From: Promethearchaeota archaeon
GTDB lineage: Archaea > Asgardarchaeota > Lokiarchaeia > Sigyniarchaeales > Promethearchaeaceae
Assembly (NCBI GenBank): GCA_016933055.1
Contig: JAFGBS010000014.1
Span: forward strand, 1 to 64,000
Reading direction: 5' to 3'
DNA length: 64,000 nucleotides
Positions 55,861-64,000 of the stretch are shown in pieces (the stretch's first letter is position 1; the number at the start of each line of letters is the position of its first letter). The position numbers and the translations under genes are program-made. The notes beneath the pieces are model-generated. The model was not told where the DNA came from. It worked only from the letters and a program-made list of their open reading frames with translations, and ran no database searches.

Positions 55861-56844
55861 ATGAAAAAAATGGCTGGTAAAAATTCAATTGCTATGGAGA
55901 TAAACCACCTAACCAAGATTTATTCGGAGGGGAATGTTTTAGCCGTGGACAATATTTCCTTTAAAGTGAAAAAGGGGGAAATTTTTTCATTTCTTGGTCC
56001 TAATGGAGCGGGAAAAACTACGACAATACAGATGGCAGCGACAGCCCTGAAAATCACCGATGGTACAATAAAAATATATGGATATGATGTTGAAAAGGAA
56101 CGGGAAGAAGTACGTAAACATATAGGTATATGTCCTCAGGATCTGGTTTTTTACGATAAATTGACCGTGTTAGAGAATGCGATGTTTTTCGGGAAGATGT
56201 ATAATATTCCAACGGAAAAATTAAAGACGTATGCGAATGAGTTAATTGATAAGCTTGGGTTGTCTGATAAACGCAAAACTCTAGCTTCAAAACTTAGCGG
56301 TGGAATGAAAAGACGTTTAAATCTTATAATCGCATTGGTGAATAATCCAGAATTCCTATTTTTAGACGAACCAACATCAGGATTAGATCCGCAGACCCGT
56401 CATGTTGTGTGGAATTTCATAAAGGAGTTAAAGAAACAAGGAAAAACCATTTTTTTGACTACCCATTACATGGATGAAGCAGATACCTTGAGTGATACGG
56501 TAGCGATTATCGATCATGGTAAAATTATAGCTTTGGACTCACCTTTTAACTTAAAACAGCAATATTCTACGGGAGATTTAGTGGAATTAAAATTTGATGT
56601 ATCTAGGGCTATGTTGGAAGAAAAATTACAGATTTTACAGCAAAATTCAGAATACCAAGAATCCTATATAGTAGAAGATGAAGAGATTTTGCGTATTTCT
56701 ATTCGAAACGGCTTGAAGAATATTGCTAAGTTGATTGATGCATTAGAGAAACAGGAATTGAATATCATCGATATGGGAATCCGTTCCAACAGTTTAGAAA
56801 ATGTATTTATTACACTTACAGGGAGAACCTTACGAGATACGTAG
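55861..56844 (+). CDS. ABC-2 type transporter ATP-binding protein
   Basis: The ATPase of an export system of the DrrA/Nod/CcmA group. Motifs in order: Walker A FLGPNGAGKTTTIQ, Q-loop GICPQDLVFYDKLTV, signature KLSGGMKRRLN, Walker B LFLDEPTSGLDPQ, and H-loop TTHYMDEAD. The C-terminal ~100 residues form the extra domain usual in this group. ATG 55861 (MKKMAGKN) is a likely start; the frame is open to 55789. The permease gene follows 12 bp downstream. Substrate unknown. Confidence 0.92.
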   Translation: MKKMAGKNSIAMEINHLTKIYSEGNVLAVDNISFKVKKGEIFSFLGPNGAGKTTTIQMAATALKITDGTIKIYGYDVEKEREEVRKHIGICPQDLVFYDKLTVLENAMFFGKMYNIPTEKLKTYANELIDKLGLSDKRKTLASKLSGGMKRRLNLIIALVNNPEFLFLDEPTSGLDPQTRHVVWNFIKELKKQGKTIFLTTHYMDEADTLSDTVAIIDHGKIIALDSPFNLKQQYSTGDLVELKFDVSRAMLEEKLQILQQNSEYQESYIVEDEEILRISIRNGLKNIAKLIDALEKQELNIIDMGIRSNSLENVFITLTGRTLRDT

Positions 56845-56856
56845 GAGGAAAATATC

Positions 56857-58404
56857 ATGTCACGATTTTGGAGCATTGCTGTAAAAAACTTGAAATCAAT
56901 TTATCGAGATAAAAAATCTTGGTTGTTTATTTTACTGATTCCCATTTTTTATTACACTCTTATGGGATTATTGTTTGGGGGGAGGGTTGGTTCAGATTTC
57001 TATATATATTCTGTTGGTTTCGTGAATCTTGATACTAATACGATGTATTCCAACCAAGCAAATTATAATTTAGCTGAAATTTATGCAATCATTGAGGAAA
57101 CAGAAGCATTTAATATGGGCTATTATAGTGACACTGAATCAGCATTGACAGATTTGGAAAATGAAGATATAGACGCAATTGTACAGTTTCAAGAGAGATT
57201 TCAGGAATATTTAAACACCAGTTCTCAGAAAAAATATGCATTCTATGATAATGATAGCACAACTGCGCATATATCGAATGTAACTCATTCCATAGATTAT
57301 TTCATCAATGTAGCTTCATCCTACTTGAACATAACTAATATTACATCTTATGATTTCGCTTCTTATCTGGCGAATTTCTCAAATTCCGAATTTCAAATAG
57401 ATTTTGTTATCCTATTTGAGCAGGGATTTGAGCAAAATCTTGATCTCATCCAAAATGCCAGCTATACTCTCTATTATAGGAATGGAACTTCTAAAGAGAC
57501 TTTAGAGATCCAAAATGCTATCCTCACTGACACCATCAAATCAATTATGCTGTTTGAGCACACTCCTAAGCAATCGAGTAATATCATATCGACTACACAG
57601 ATGATTATTCCCAGTGAAGCAAAATTTCAGATAGCAATACAATTTTATTTTCGGGATTCCACCGATATTACTGTAAAGCAGATCATTAAAGGCACTATGG
57701 CTGCACTACTAAATGGAATCATAAATTATGACCCCACTTCAATTGATATAACGTATGAAGATATTCCCATTAGTGGCAAGGTTGTGTCATGGCTTACCCA
57801 AGGGACACCAGGTTATTTAATGTATGGTATGTTATCCCTTTTGTCGATGGCTACTATTTTGATAACAGATGAGAAGAAATCGGGAACTTTAAAGCGATTA
57901 GAATCCTCTCAAATGCGTCCTATCGATATGTTATTTGGTCATATTATTTCCAATACTGCTATTGTTATTACACAATTTCTCATCGGGTTGGGTGTTCTTG
58001 CAATTTTTGGATTCCGACCCGTATTCGCGAACCTGTGGTCATTAATTTTAGGGACTTTAATCACCGTATTGCTTGCATCGTTCTTTTTGAATGCATTAAG
58101 TTTAGTAGCTGCAGCAATTTTTAAAACTCCCGATGCCTCCGCAGGTGGAGTCTGGTTGATATTGATTCCCTTGATGACTTTCTCAGGTGCATTCTTCCCA
58201 TTGGAAGCTGTTGCACCAGTATTAGTTCCCTATACATCTTGGATTCCAACTCGGATTGTTGTCCTACTGTTGCAAGATCTAATGGTTGATGGCATTGGAC
58301 TTTCAGATCCCAGTATATGGATTAACTATAGTTGGTTGATGTTATGGGGAGGAGCAATGTTTACGCTTGGTGCGATCTTGTATCGAAGATTTGCACAATC
58401 TTAA
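56857..58404 (+). CDS. ABC-2 type transporter permease
   Basis: 515 aa with one N-terminal membrane helix (SWLFILLIPIFYYTLMGLLF), a large extracytoplasmic domain of about 280 residues rich in Asn/Ser/Thr, then five helices (LMYGMLSLLSMATILI, IVITQFLIGLGVLAIFGF, LGTLITVLLASFFLNALS, WLILIPLMTFSGAFFPLE, LMLWGGAMFTLGAILYRRF). This is the MacB-like/YhgE-type ABC-2 permease layout. The ATG follows TAGGAGGAAAATATC, a very strong ribosome binding site. It forms a pair with the preceding ATPase. The big external domain suggests it handles a peptide, lipid or toxin. Confidence 0.9.
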   Translation: MSRFWSIAVKNLKSIYRDKKSWLFILLIPIFYYTLMGLLFGGRVGSDFYIYSVGFVNLDTNTMYSNQANYNLAEIYAIIEETEAFNMGYYSDTESALTDLENEDIDAIVQFQERFQEYLNTSSQKKYAFYDNDSTTAHISNVTHSIDYFINVASSYLNITNITSYDFASYLANFSNSEFQIDFVILFEQGFEQNLDLIQNASYTLYYRNGTSKETLEIQNAILTDTIKSIMLFEHTPKQSSNIISTTQMIIPSEAKFQIAIQFYFRDSTDITVKQIIKGTMAALLNGIINYDPTSIDITYEDIPISGKVVSWLTQGTPGYLMYGMLSLLSMATILITDEKKSGTLKRLESSQMRPIDMLFGHIISNTAIVITQFLIGLGVLAIFGFRPVFANLWSLILGTLITVLLASFFLNALSLVAAAIFKTPDASAGGVWLILIPLMTFSGAFFPLEAVAPVLVPYTSWIPTRIVVLLLQDLMVDGIGLSDPSIWINYSWLMLWGGAMFTLGAILYRRFAQS

Positions 58405-58439
58405 TTTCCTTTTTTTCTTTACCCTATTTGAATCCCGAA

Positions 58440-59420
58440 ATGCATCGAAAACTCGAATTTTGGATAATTACCAGCACTGAAGATGTCGCTTCTATGAATA
58501 TTCGTACTCATTTATTGGAAAACTATTCGTTTCACCCAGTTATTGGTAATTCGGATGAATGGAGCAGATGGGAAGGACATCCAACGCATATATTAGAAGA
58601 AACAAAATTTGATTATGCAACAATTCGATTAGTTTTAACTGATACTGCTATGGTGTTATTAGGTGATAAAATTTCGAAAAAAGATAGAGTAAATTTCACT
58701 GGTGCAGATTTCGCAATATTTGCCAGTCGTCATTCTGCAAAAAGCTCAATTCCCGCTTTACTTATCCATTCCACAGGAAATTGGTCAGAAGATACTGCAT
58801 TTGGAGGAGAGCCGCATTCGTTATGTAGGACCAGTGCAAAATTAGTCCAGATTGGTTATCAGAATTTAGAACAACAGAAATTTATACATAATTTAGATTG
58901 GCCAGTAGATTTGGAAGTAAACCACCATGGGCCTACACAATTTTCATTCCCTTTGGTATTTATGGAACTGGGGAGCTCAGAGGAGAATTGGAAAAACAAA
59001 ATCGGAGGTAGAGCTGTCGCTGATGCAATAATTAAGACGATACTCAATTATTTGGCAGGAATTTCATTGGATCTAGCTCATTTACGTGAAAATTTCACTC
59101 GAATGGAATTATACGCGCATATCAAAGAAAATGAACAGCCAAAGGAAGAGCATGCAATTGGATTTGGCGGAGTGCATTATGCAAGGAACTTCTCAAAACT
59201 ATTAGATAGAATACCTATCAGCTTTATAGTTCCAAAATATTTTGTCCCATATTTAACTGAAGGTCTCATTCAACAGATGGTAGATAATACCTTGGAAATT
59301 GTAAATTACGCGATTATTGATTGGAGTAGCATGAAATCAGCGGTTCGGACTGAATTGACACAAAAATTAGATAAGTTGTCTATTTCATGGAAAAAACGCA
59401 AGGATGTCAGCGTGAAATAA
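58440..59420 (+). CDS. dtd2: D-aminoacyl-tRNA deacylase (DTD2 family)
   Basis: Removes D-amino acids from tRNA; DTD2 is the form found in archaea and plants. Evidence is ADFAIFASRHSAKSSIPALL and IHSTGNW, the FGGEPHSLCRTSAKLV block, LEVNHHGPTQFSFPLVFMEL and GSSEENWKN, and GFGGVHYARNF near the C-end. ATG 58440 (MHRKLEFWIITSTED) is chosen because the frame upstream overlaps the permease gene; this gives 326 aa. The normal length is ~275-380. Confidence 0.9.
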   Translation: MHRKLEFWIITSTEDVASMNIRTHLLENYSFHPVIGNSDEWSRWEGHPTHILEETKFDYATIRLVLTDTAMVLLGDKISKKDRVNFTGADFAIFASRHSAKSSIPALLIHSTGNWSEDTAFGGEPHSLCRTSAKLVQIGYQNLEQQKFIHNLDWPVDLEVNHHGPTQFSFPLVFMELGSSEENWKNKIGGRAVADAIIKTILNYLAGISLDLAHLRENFTRMELYAHIKENEQPKEEHAIGFGGVHYARNFSKLLDRIPISFIVPKYFVPYLTEGLIQQMVDNTLEIVNYAIIDWSSMKSAVRTELTQKLDKLSISWKKRKDVSVK

Positions 59421-59606
59421 TTGAATATTTTTTAAACTAAATGAATTTGTGAGAGGATACGAGCTATGTGGATCTATAGATGGATCCAATACGAAAACAT
59501 GCAAAATATTATCAATTTATTGCGATTTCTGAAAATACCATTCTAACTGAGTTTCTACAAGCTGTTCATGATAGTTTTTCCAGTATTCCTCGGAAAAAAG
59601 GGAATA

Positions 59607-59614
59607 TTTATATA
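59607..59614 (+). promoter_or_regulatory. TATA box before candidate RNA 2
   Basis: TTTATATA preceded by a purine-rich GGAAAAAAGGGAA that could serve as BRE. It lies about 28 bases before the closing arm of the structured element at 59639. The interval 59421-59606 otherwise holds no gene that I can support. Confidence 0.45.
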
Positions 59615-59638
59615 CTTCTTTTTCGCATTGGTATAGTA

Positions 59639-59748
59639 TAGGATAGGGGATCAGAAGTTATTCTATTTTTGTTTGTAAGTTTATTCAAGGCGATCAAATT
59701 CGGTCGCCAGCCCTTCTTTTTTGTTTGTTTTTGTGAGCCCCTATCCTA
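59639..59748 (+). ncRNA. Candidate structured RNA 2
   Basis: TAGGATAGGGG (59639-59649) and CCCCTATCCTA (59738-59748) are perfect 11-bp arms that close a 110-base element. Inside, GGCGATC (59689-59695) pairs with GGTCGCC (59702-59708) over a six-base loop, with one wobble. The hairpin is followed by GCCCTTCTTTTTTG. Shared with candidate RNA 1: ATC just inside the 5' arm, TTTTTGT, a GTCG hairpin, and GCCCT(T)CTTTTT. The TATA box at 59607 favours the plus strand, but the U tract would terminate transcription there, so the minus strand remains possible. Confidence 0.4.
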
Positions 59749-59858
59749 AACCCTATTAATTCCCAGTGAAAATTAATTTCTTTTGTTTTAATTAATTTTA
59801 GAATCTAAATACACGACTTATTTAGGTAGATATTGGAAATTGTGGATCTTCCAAATGT

Positions 59859-59926
59859 AATGTTTCCAATTTTCATTCAAATAGATCTAATCGAGATCCT
59901 TTTTTTGTGTGTCTATTTGAAACATT
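59859..59926 (+). other. Imperfect stem with terminator-like hairpin
   Basis: AATGTTTC (59859-59866) and CAAATAGA (59878-59885) together can pair with TCTATTTGAAACATT (59912-59926), leaving an 11-base bulge. Within it GATCT (59884-59888) and AGATC (59894-59898) form a small hairpin followed by C and seven T (59900-59906), like an intrinsic terminator on the plus strand. It could end transcripts that begin at the TATA box at 59607. From 59927 to 60116 I see nothing but AT-rich sequence. Confidence 0.3.
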
Positions 59927-60116
59927 CCCACCTAACAATTCCACATTCTATTTTCAATAACTCTTAGAAATTCTTAGCTAAAATCTAATAAAATTAAGTT
60001 TATCTGCAATAAGCTTCAATCTAAAAAATAAAAATGTGTATCAAATCAAATCTGAATTATAAAATTTTTACTCAGTTTTCGGTTTTTAAGGGAAAAGAGG
60101 AAATTATTTTTTTCCA

Positions 60117-60746
60117 TCAATGAAATAATGCTTTAATATGACGCACACCCTCAACAGCATCATCAGCATAATCGTCCGCACCTAATTTCTTTGCTAATTC
60201 CATATTTAAAGGGGCTCCACCAGCGATTATTTTTACTTTATCCCGTAACCCCTCCTTTTTCAAAACTTGATCAACCGTGGATATTTCTTCAACTGTCATA
60301 GTAAGTAAAGAAGACATCGCTATTACTTTCGCTCCTGTCTCTTTCACCGTTTGTACAACTTTATCTTCATGTACATCCATGCCAAGATCGATAACTTCAA
60401 ATCCTGCACTTAATAATAATGAAGCTAATATGTTCTTACCAATATCGTGATTATCTCCCTTTACGGTGAGAGTAATTACCTTATTCTTATTTCCTTGATC
60501 TCCAGCTTTCAAATGGGGTTGAAGGATTGCAAAGGCTTCTTTCATAGTCTCACCAGCAAGAACTAACTCTGTCAGATAATACTCTTGTGTTTCATATAGA
60601 CGACCTACTTCATCCATACCTTCTGTAAGCGCACTTAAGACTTCTTGAGCTTTTAGACCAGAATCTAATGCAGCTTGCACTTTCCCAGCAATCTCATCGA
60701 TGTCCAATTCGATAAGAGTTTGTTTTAACTCTTCTGTTATCGACAT
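60117..60746 (-). CDS. Methyltransferase cognate corrinoid protein (MttC/MtbC family)
   Basis: It carries the methyl group on a cobalamin in methylamine-, betaine- or methoxy-type methyltransferase systems. The N-terminal helical cap (residues 1-85) is followed by the B12-binding Rossmann domain with GDNHDIGKNI: Asp98, the cobalt-ligand His100 and Gly103 of the DxHxxG motif. VIAMSSLLTMT and IIAGGAPLNMELAKKLGADD complete the site. It is 209 aa, the normal length. No methyltransferase is adjacent. Its activator could be the RACE protein at 47935. A BRE/TATA-like CGAAAAACCTTTTTAACTAA is upstream (about 60761-60781) on the minus strand. Confidence 0.95.
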   Translation of the reverse strand: MSITEELKQTLIELDIDEIAGKVQAALDSGLKAQEVLSALTEGMDEVGRLYETQEYYLTELVLAGETMKEAFAILQPHLKAGDQGNKNKVITLTVKGDNHDIGKNILASLLLSAGFEVIDLGMDVHEDKVVQTVKETGAKVIAMSSLLTMTVEEISTVDQVLKKEGLRDKVKIIAGGAPLNMELAKKLGADDYADDAVEGVRHIKALFH

Positions 60747-60901
60747 AAATCTATTTTGATTCTGTTAGTTAAAAAGGTTTTTCGATCCGGGATTTAGAGA
60801 GTTACTTAGCTGAAGATAATTTCCCGAAAATTCTCCTCAATTTTGAATCCCAATTAGTAAAACAAGATATCCATAATAATGGAGATTACCCAATTAATTA
60901 T

Positions 60902-61519
60902 ATGAAACGAAAGAGAAAAGTGGGTTTGATTATCGGAATTGTTCTTTTAATTATAATTCCAGGAATGGGGGGATACGTAATGTGGAAAATCACCCCTTAC
61001 CACTGGTCTAATGAAAGAGTTCAGATCTGTTTTCCAATTTCCGAGATCATTTGCATTCAGAACATTCAAGGATATGGGGAAACTTATTGTAATGATTTCC
61101 ACAATGGGATTGACTTAGGCACTAATCAAAGTGTCGAATTAATTGCATGGTGTGATATGCGCATTACGTACTTAAAAACTTGGTACAACGAAAAAGGGGG
61201 TCATTGGCAAACCAATATCCTTGGGAAATATAATTGGAAATACACTTTTGATGTAGCAGTTGAATCGTGGGCTTTAAATGAAACTTATGCTTACATTCAA
61301 AGGAATGCACTTGATCTGAAAGTGGGCCAAATAATTAAGCAAGGGGAGTCAATAGGAATGTTACTATATCATGGAGAGGGAACCCACATTCATTTTGGAA
61401 TGAAGGAAAGCGGTAAAAATGTTTGTCCCTACCTTTTTATGACTCCATTTGCTCAATCAGTCGTGGACCAACTTTGGTTTCTATATGGTGAATCAGGAGA
61501 AGACATATGTGATCAATAA
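60902..61519 (+). CDS. Membrane-anchored M23 (LytM-like) peptidase-fold protein
   Basis: 205 aa. A basic start KRKRK is followed by a hydrophobic anchor (VGLIIGIVLLIIIPGMGGYV), which places the rest outside the cell. The M23 zinc motif is CNDFHNGIDLGT (His and Asp) and the catalytic HxH is THIHFGM near residue 162; VGQIIKQGESIGMLLYHG is the usual preceding hairpin. Four or more Cys suggest disulfides. M23 peptidases cut peptidoglycan in bacteria; archaea lack murein, so the substrate must be something else, or the fold is used for binding. The gene lies 56 bp before the ABC exporter pair in the same direction. Confidence 0.8.
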   Translation: MKRKRKVGLIIGIVLLIIIPGMGGYVMWKITPYHWSNERVQICFPISEIICIQNIQGYGETYCNDFHNGIDLGTNQSVELIAWCDMRITYLKTWYNEKGGHWQTNILGKYNWKYTFDVAVESWALNETYAYIQRNALDLKVGQIIKQGESIGMLLYHGEGTHIHFGMKESGKNVCPYLFMTPFAQSVVDQLWFLYGESGEDICDQ

Positions 61520-61575
61520 TGGTCACTTAAGAAACCGAAAACCTCATAATTTATTTTTTTTTACCTTTAAACAAA

Positions 61576-63375
61576 ATGAAGCCGAAAAATGGATTACATT
61601 GGATAATAAAATATCATTTAAAATTTCCATTGAAGACATTTTATACTTATTTTACTGCAATTCTTGAAGTCGTTCTATTCACCTTTCCCATACGAATTAG
61701 TGCAAGGGTAATTAACCAAGTGATTGAGGGGGGAGGATTTACCATAGAGATCCGACAAGACATCTTTTTTCTCCTTGGACTTGCGTTCATTCAAGCAATT
61801 ATTTTCTTCTCGATATCTTTTATAAACGAGATTCTTGCTCATAGAATAACTACAGATATGACTCAAGAGTTTTTTGAGACACTCCAATACCGCAGTCTGA
61901 CCTACCATGATAAACAAGATGTAGGAAATATCATGGCAATAGCAACGGGAGATACCAGAACAATTAATATTGCCCTCAGTCCAGCCACCCGATTTGTATT
62001 TTCAGTCATTTCAGTCTGGGTTCTTAATTTAATCAACGCTTTTCGGGTTCATTGGTCATTAGGTATCATCGGTGTTGTAATTTGTATTCTATTTTACTAT
62101 TCTAGCATAATTTATGCAAAAAAATTAGCCCCCTATGCTAGCAACACAAGGCAACAATTCAGCAATGTCTCCCAAATGACATCCAGTTCACTAGAAGGGA
62201 TACGAGAAATCAAAGGATTTCGATCTGAACTTTGGGCTAAAAGAAGGTTTATAAAAACAAGTAATGCATTACAAGACGCTGAAATTAGAGAGGGAAAAAA
62301 GGCAGCATGGTTTTATCCCCATTTATTTGTTACGCTATATACTGCCTCTGTTATTGCGCTTTCTCTGTTCTTTGCTTCCCAGAGCAATCCAGTATTACCC
62401 ACCGTGAATCTAGAACAAATTATGGTTATTTCTGGTTACATCTTAATGTTGACAGGAATCTGTGGGGAGTTTGATTGGGCTATGTCTTTTATCGTTAGAG
62501 CAAAAGCTGCTGCGGATCGGCTATATAATATCATATATGATTCAGATCTTGGAGAATTTCAAGAAGGCGAAAAATCCCTTGATACGACTTCCACCGATTT
62601 AGAGTTTCGAAATGTGAGTTTTAAGTACTCACCACATGAGCCATTTGTTTTGAAAGACATTTCTTTTAAAATTCGGGAGAATCAAACTGTAGCAATAGTG
62701 GGGGGACCTGGTTCTGGAAAATCTACGTTAACAAAACTCATTCAACGCTTATATTTACCAACGGAGGGAGAGATCCTTATTGGTAATACTTCAATTACTG
62801 ATTTCACAAACCAATCATTACGCAAAGCAATAAGCACAGTTGAGCAAGATATTTTCCTATTTAACTTACCAGTTAAGGATAACATCCGCTTCGGCAAACC
62901 TGAAGCTTCTGATAAGATGGTTATTGATGCTGCAAAACTTGCAGAAGCACACGAATTTATCATGGAAATGCCAGAACAATATGACACATTAATTGGAGAA
63001 AGGGGAGTGCGTCTATCGGGAGGACAAGCTCAACGAATTTCAATTGCTCGAGCTCTGCTAATCAATCCAAAAATACTGATAATGGATGACGCAGCAGCCG
63101 CATTGGATGCAAAAACCGAAATAAAGATACAAAAGGCTATTACAACAATTCTGAAAACAAGAACGACAATCATTACCACTCATCGTCTTGCAATAATTAG
63201 CAAAGCTGATAAGGTAATTATACTAGATAAGGGCAAAATCGTTGGAATGGGAAGCCATGAAGAACTGATAAGAAGAAATCACTTTTACCGCCGACTTTTT
63301 GAACAACATTATGAATTACCATCATTAGAAGCAGCTCATGAAGAACTTCTGGAGCAAGGGGGGAGGATATTCTGA
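61576..63375 (+). CDS. ABC exporter half-transporter (TMD-NBD), degenerate Walker B
   Basis: 599 aa: six membrane helices in residues ~15-315, then the ATPase domain from ~340. Walker A is GGPGSGKST near residue 376, the signature RLSGGQAQRISIAR is near 480, Walker B reads ILIMDDAAAALD, and the H-loop is TTHRLA. Walker B ends D-D instead of D-E, which is usual for one half of heterodimeric exporters such as TM287/288 or BmrCD, whose partner provides the catalytic Glu. The partner gene follows at once with a four-base overlap. Substrate unknown. Confidence 0.92.
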   Translation: MKPKNGLHWIIKYHLKFPLKTFYTYFTAILEVVLFTFPIRISARVINQVIEGGGFTIEIRQDIFFLLGLAFIQAIIFFSISFINEILAHRITTDMTQEFFETLQYRSLTYHDKQDVGNIMAIATGDTRTINIALSPATRFVFSVISVWVLNLINAFRVHWSLGIIGVVICILFYYSSIIYAKKLAPYASNTRQQFSNVSQMTSSSLEGIREIKGFRSELWAKRRFIKTSNALQDAEIREGKKAAWFYPHLFVTLYTASVIALSLFFASQSNPVLPTVNLEQIMVISGYILMLTGICGEFDWAMSFIVRAKAAADRLYNIIYDSDLGEFQEGEKSLDTTSTDLEFRNVSFKYSPHEPFVLKDISFKIRENQTVAIVGGPGSGKSTLTKLIQRLYLPTEGEILIGNTSITDFTNQSLRKAISTVEQDIFLFNLPVKDNIRFGKPEASDKMVIDAAKLAEAHEFIMEMPEQYDTLIGERGVRLSGGQAQRISIARALLINPKILIMDDAAAALDAKTEIKIQKAITTILKTRTTIITTHRLAIISKADKVIILDKGKIVGMGSHEELIRRNHFYRRLFEQHYELPSLEAAHEELLEQGGRIF

Positions 63376-64000
63376 ATAAGAAAAACCAGAAAAAGAAAGA
63401 AGAAGAAAGAACTCATACGGACAAGGAACTTCTCCAGATGTTATGGAGATATGTAAAACCGTATAATAGTATGTTCAATAAACTGGTGATCTTAGTTCTT
63501 GTTAATGTAAGTTTTGGAGTTATCGCACCAATTCTATTTAAACAAGCAATGGAACTTGTAGAACAATCAGAAACAGTCGCAATACGCTATATTCTTCCTT
63601 TTCTAATCGCATATTTTATAATTCGTGTATCCGAATGGTTCTCTCGGGTATTGCAGAGGTATTTTAGCTATCAATTCAATTCAAGGATAACTAACAGTAT
63701 ACGAAAGCATGTGTTTGGAGACATATTATCTAATAAGCTGGATTTTTTTCATAAAACCGAATCAGGAAGATTAACCAGCACGATAACGAATGACGTTCAG
63801 GAATTGTACGACACAGGCGATAGATTCGTATATATTGCCACAAATCTGATTCGATTATTTGTGATTCTGGGAATACTGTTTTATTTTTCCCGTTGGCTTA
63901 CATTTGCATCTCTTTTGTTTCTTCCTTTGGTATTTATTATCGTGTTCATCATGAGGAAATATACCCGTAGAGTGAGTAGAAAATGGCGGAAAAATTTTGC
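63372..64000 (+). CDS. ABC exporter half-transporter, partner (3' end outside window; CTG start)
   Basis: The frame opens at CTG 63372, forming a CTGA overlap with the stop of the previous gene, five bases after GGGAGG (63361-63366). There is no ATG, GTG or TTG between the upstream in-frame stop (63339) and this CTG; the first ATG, around 63438, would remove the basic N-terminus (NKKNQKKKEEERTHTDKELL). The protein then shows the ABC exporter TMD: LLQMLWRYVKPYNSMFNKLV, GVIAPILFKQAMELVE, FFHKTESGRLTSTITNDVQE. It is cut at the window edge before the ATPase domain. Confidence 0.85.
   Translation, partial: MNKKNQKKKEEERTHTDKELLQMLWRYVKPYNSMFNKLVILVLVNVSFGVIAPILFKQAMELVEQSETVAIRYILPFLIAYFIIRVSEWFSRVLQRYFSYQFNSRITNSIRKHVFGDILSNKLDFFHKTESGRLTSTITNDVQELYDTGDRFVYIATNLIRLFVILGILFYFSRWLTFASLLFLPLVFIIVFIMRKYTRRVSRKWRKNF

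Noticed and set aside
1-64000. CRISPR arrays, insertion sequences and integrase sites
   Set aside because: No regularly spaced short direct repeats, no transposase or integrase reading frame, and no att-like duplications were seen. The only exact long repeat found is inside the giant repeat gene.

Overview
The window is AT-rich (about one third G+C by eye), gene-dense and archaeal. It encodes split RNA polymerase subunits A' and A'', archaeal/eukaryotic-type ribosomal proteins (eL18, uL13, uS9, eL42, eS27, eL30, uS12, uS7), aIF2-alpha, Nop10, TFS, PCNA, both primase subunits, a GINS subunit and the mevalonate pathway. Several features point to an Asgard archaeon (Promethearchaeota): a Ras/Rab-like GTPase, an Arf-like GTPase with NKQD, a protein with a degenerate GTPase domain, a likely roadblock/longin-type protein, and two very charged helical repeat proteins. 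I cannot fix the lineage below Asgard from this sequence alone.

Layout. 1-4.6 kb: the 3' part of a giant helical repeat gene, then a small ribbon-helix-helix regulator. 4.7-6 kb: the eL18-uL13-uS9 operon. 6-11 kb: minus-strand genes (pseudo-GTPase, YyaL/SPATA20-like, cis-prenyltransferase). 11-16.7 kb: an overlapping mevalonate operon (HMG-CoA synthase, a decarboxylase of the MVD/PMD family, class II HMG-CoA reductase, mevalonate kinase) ending in a decayed isopentenyl phosphate kinase pseudogene. 16.8-22 kb: an orphan gene, CTP synthase, a NurA-like protein and a membrane protein. 22-28 kb: rpoA1-rpoA2 facing nop10-aIF2-alpha, then an Ogg2-type glycosylase. 28-36.4 kb: UppP, acylphosphatase, 2-oxoacid:ferredoxin oxidoreductase, a phosphodiesterase, an ICMT-like membrane protein, an MFS transporter and PyrB. 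36.5-44.4 kb: a plus-strand information-processing block (eL42, eS27, TFS, OB-fold protein, PCNA, PriL, PriS, GINS, eL30, NusA, uS12, uS7). 44.4-53.8 kb: Arf-like GTPase, second helical repeat protein, roadblock/longin-like protein, RACE-type Fe-S ASKHA protein, HDAC-like deacetylase, Rab-like GTPase, AP endonuclease and PDCD5. 54-64 kb: truncated GH2-like protein, ABC-2 transporter, DTD2, a corrinoid protein, an M23-like membrane protein and a heterodimeric ABC exporter cut by the window end.

The observations most worth following are these. (1) In the giant repeat protein, the twelve repeat tryptophans are spaced exactly 129 (x3), 116 (x6) and 75 (x2) codons apart, with no indels, which suggests a molecular ruler. 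A second protein of the same kind sits next to an Arf-like GTPase and a roadblock/longin-like gene. (2) A complete but decayed isopentenyl phosphate kinase gene lies at the end of an intact mevalonate operon. (3) Two intergenic elements (near 54.0 kb and 59.7 kb) share internal motifs and closing helices whose sequence differs while the pairing is kept. They look like a structured RNA family. (4) An ABC exporter gene appears to start with CTG inside a CTGA overlap behind a strong ribosome binding site.
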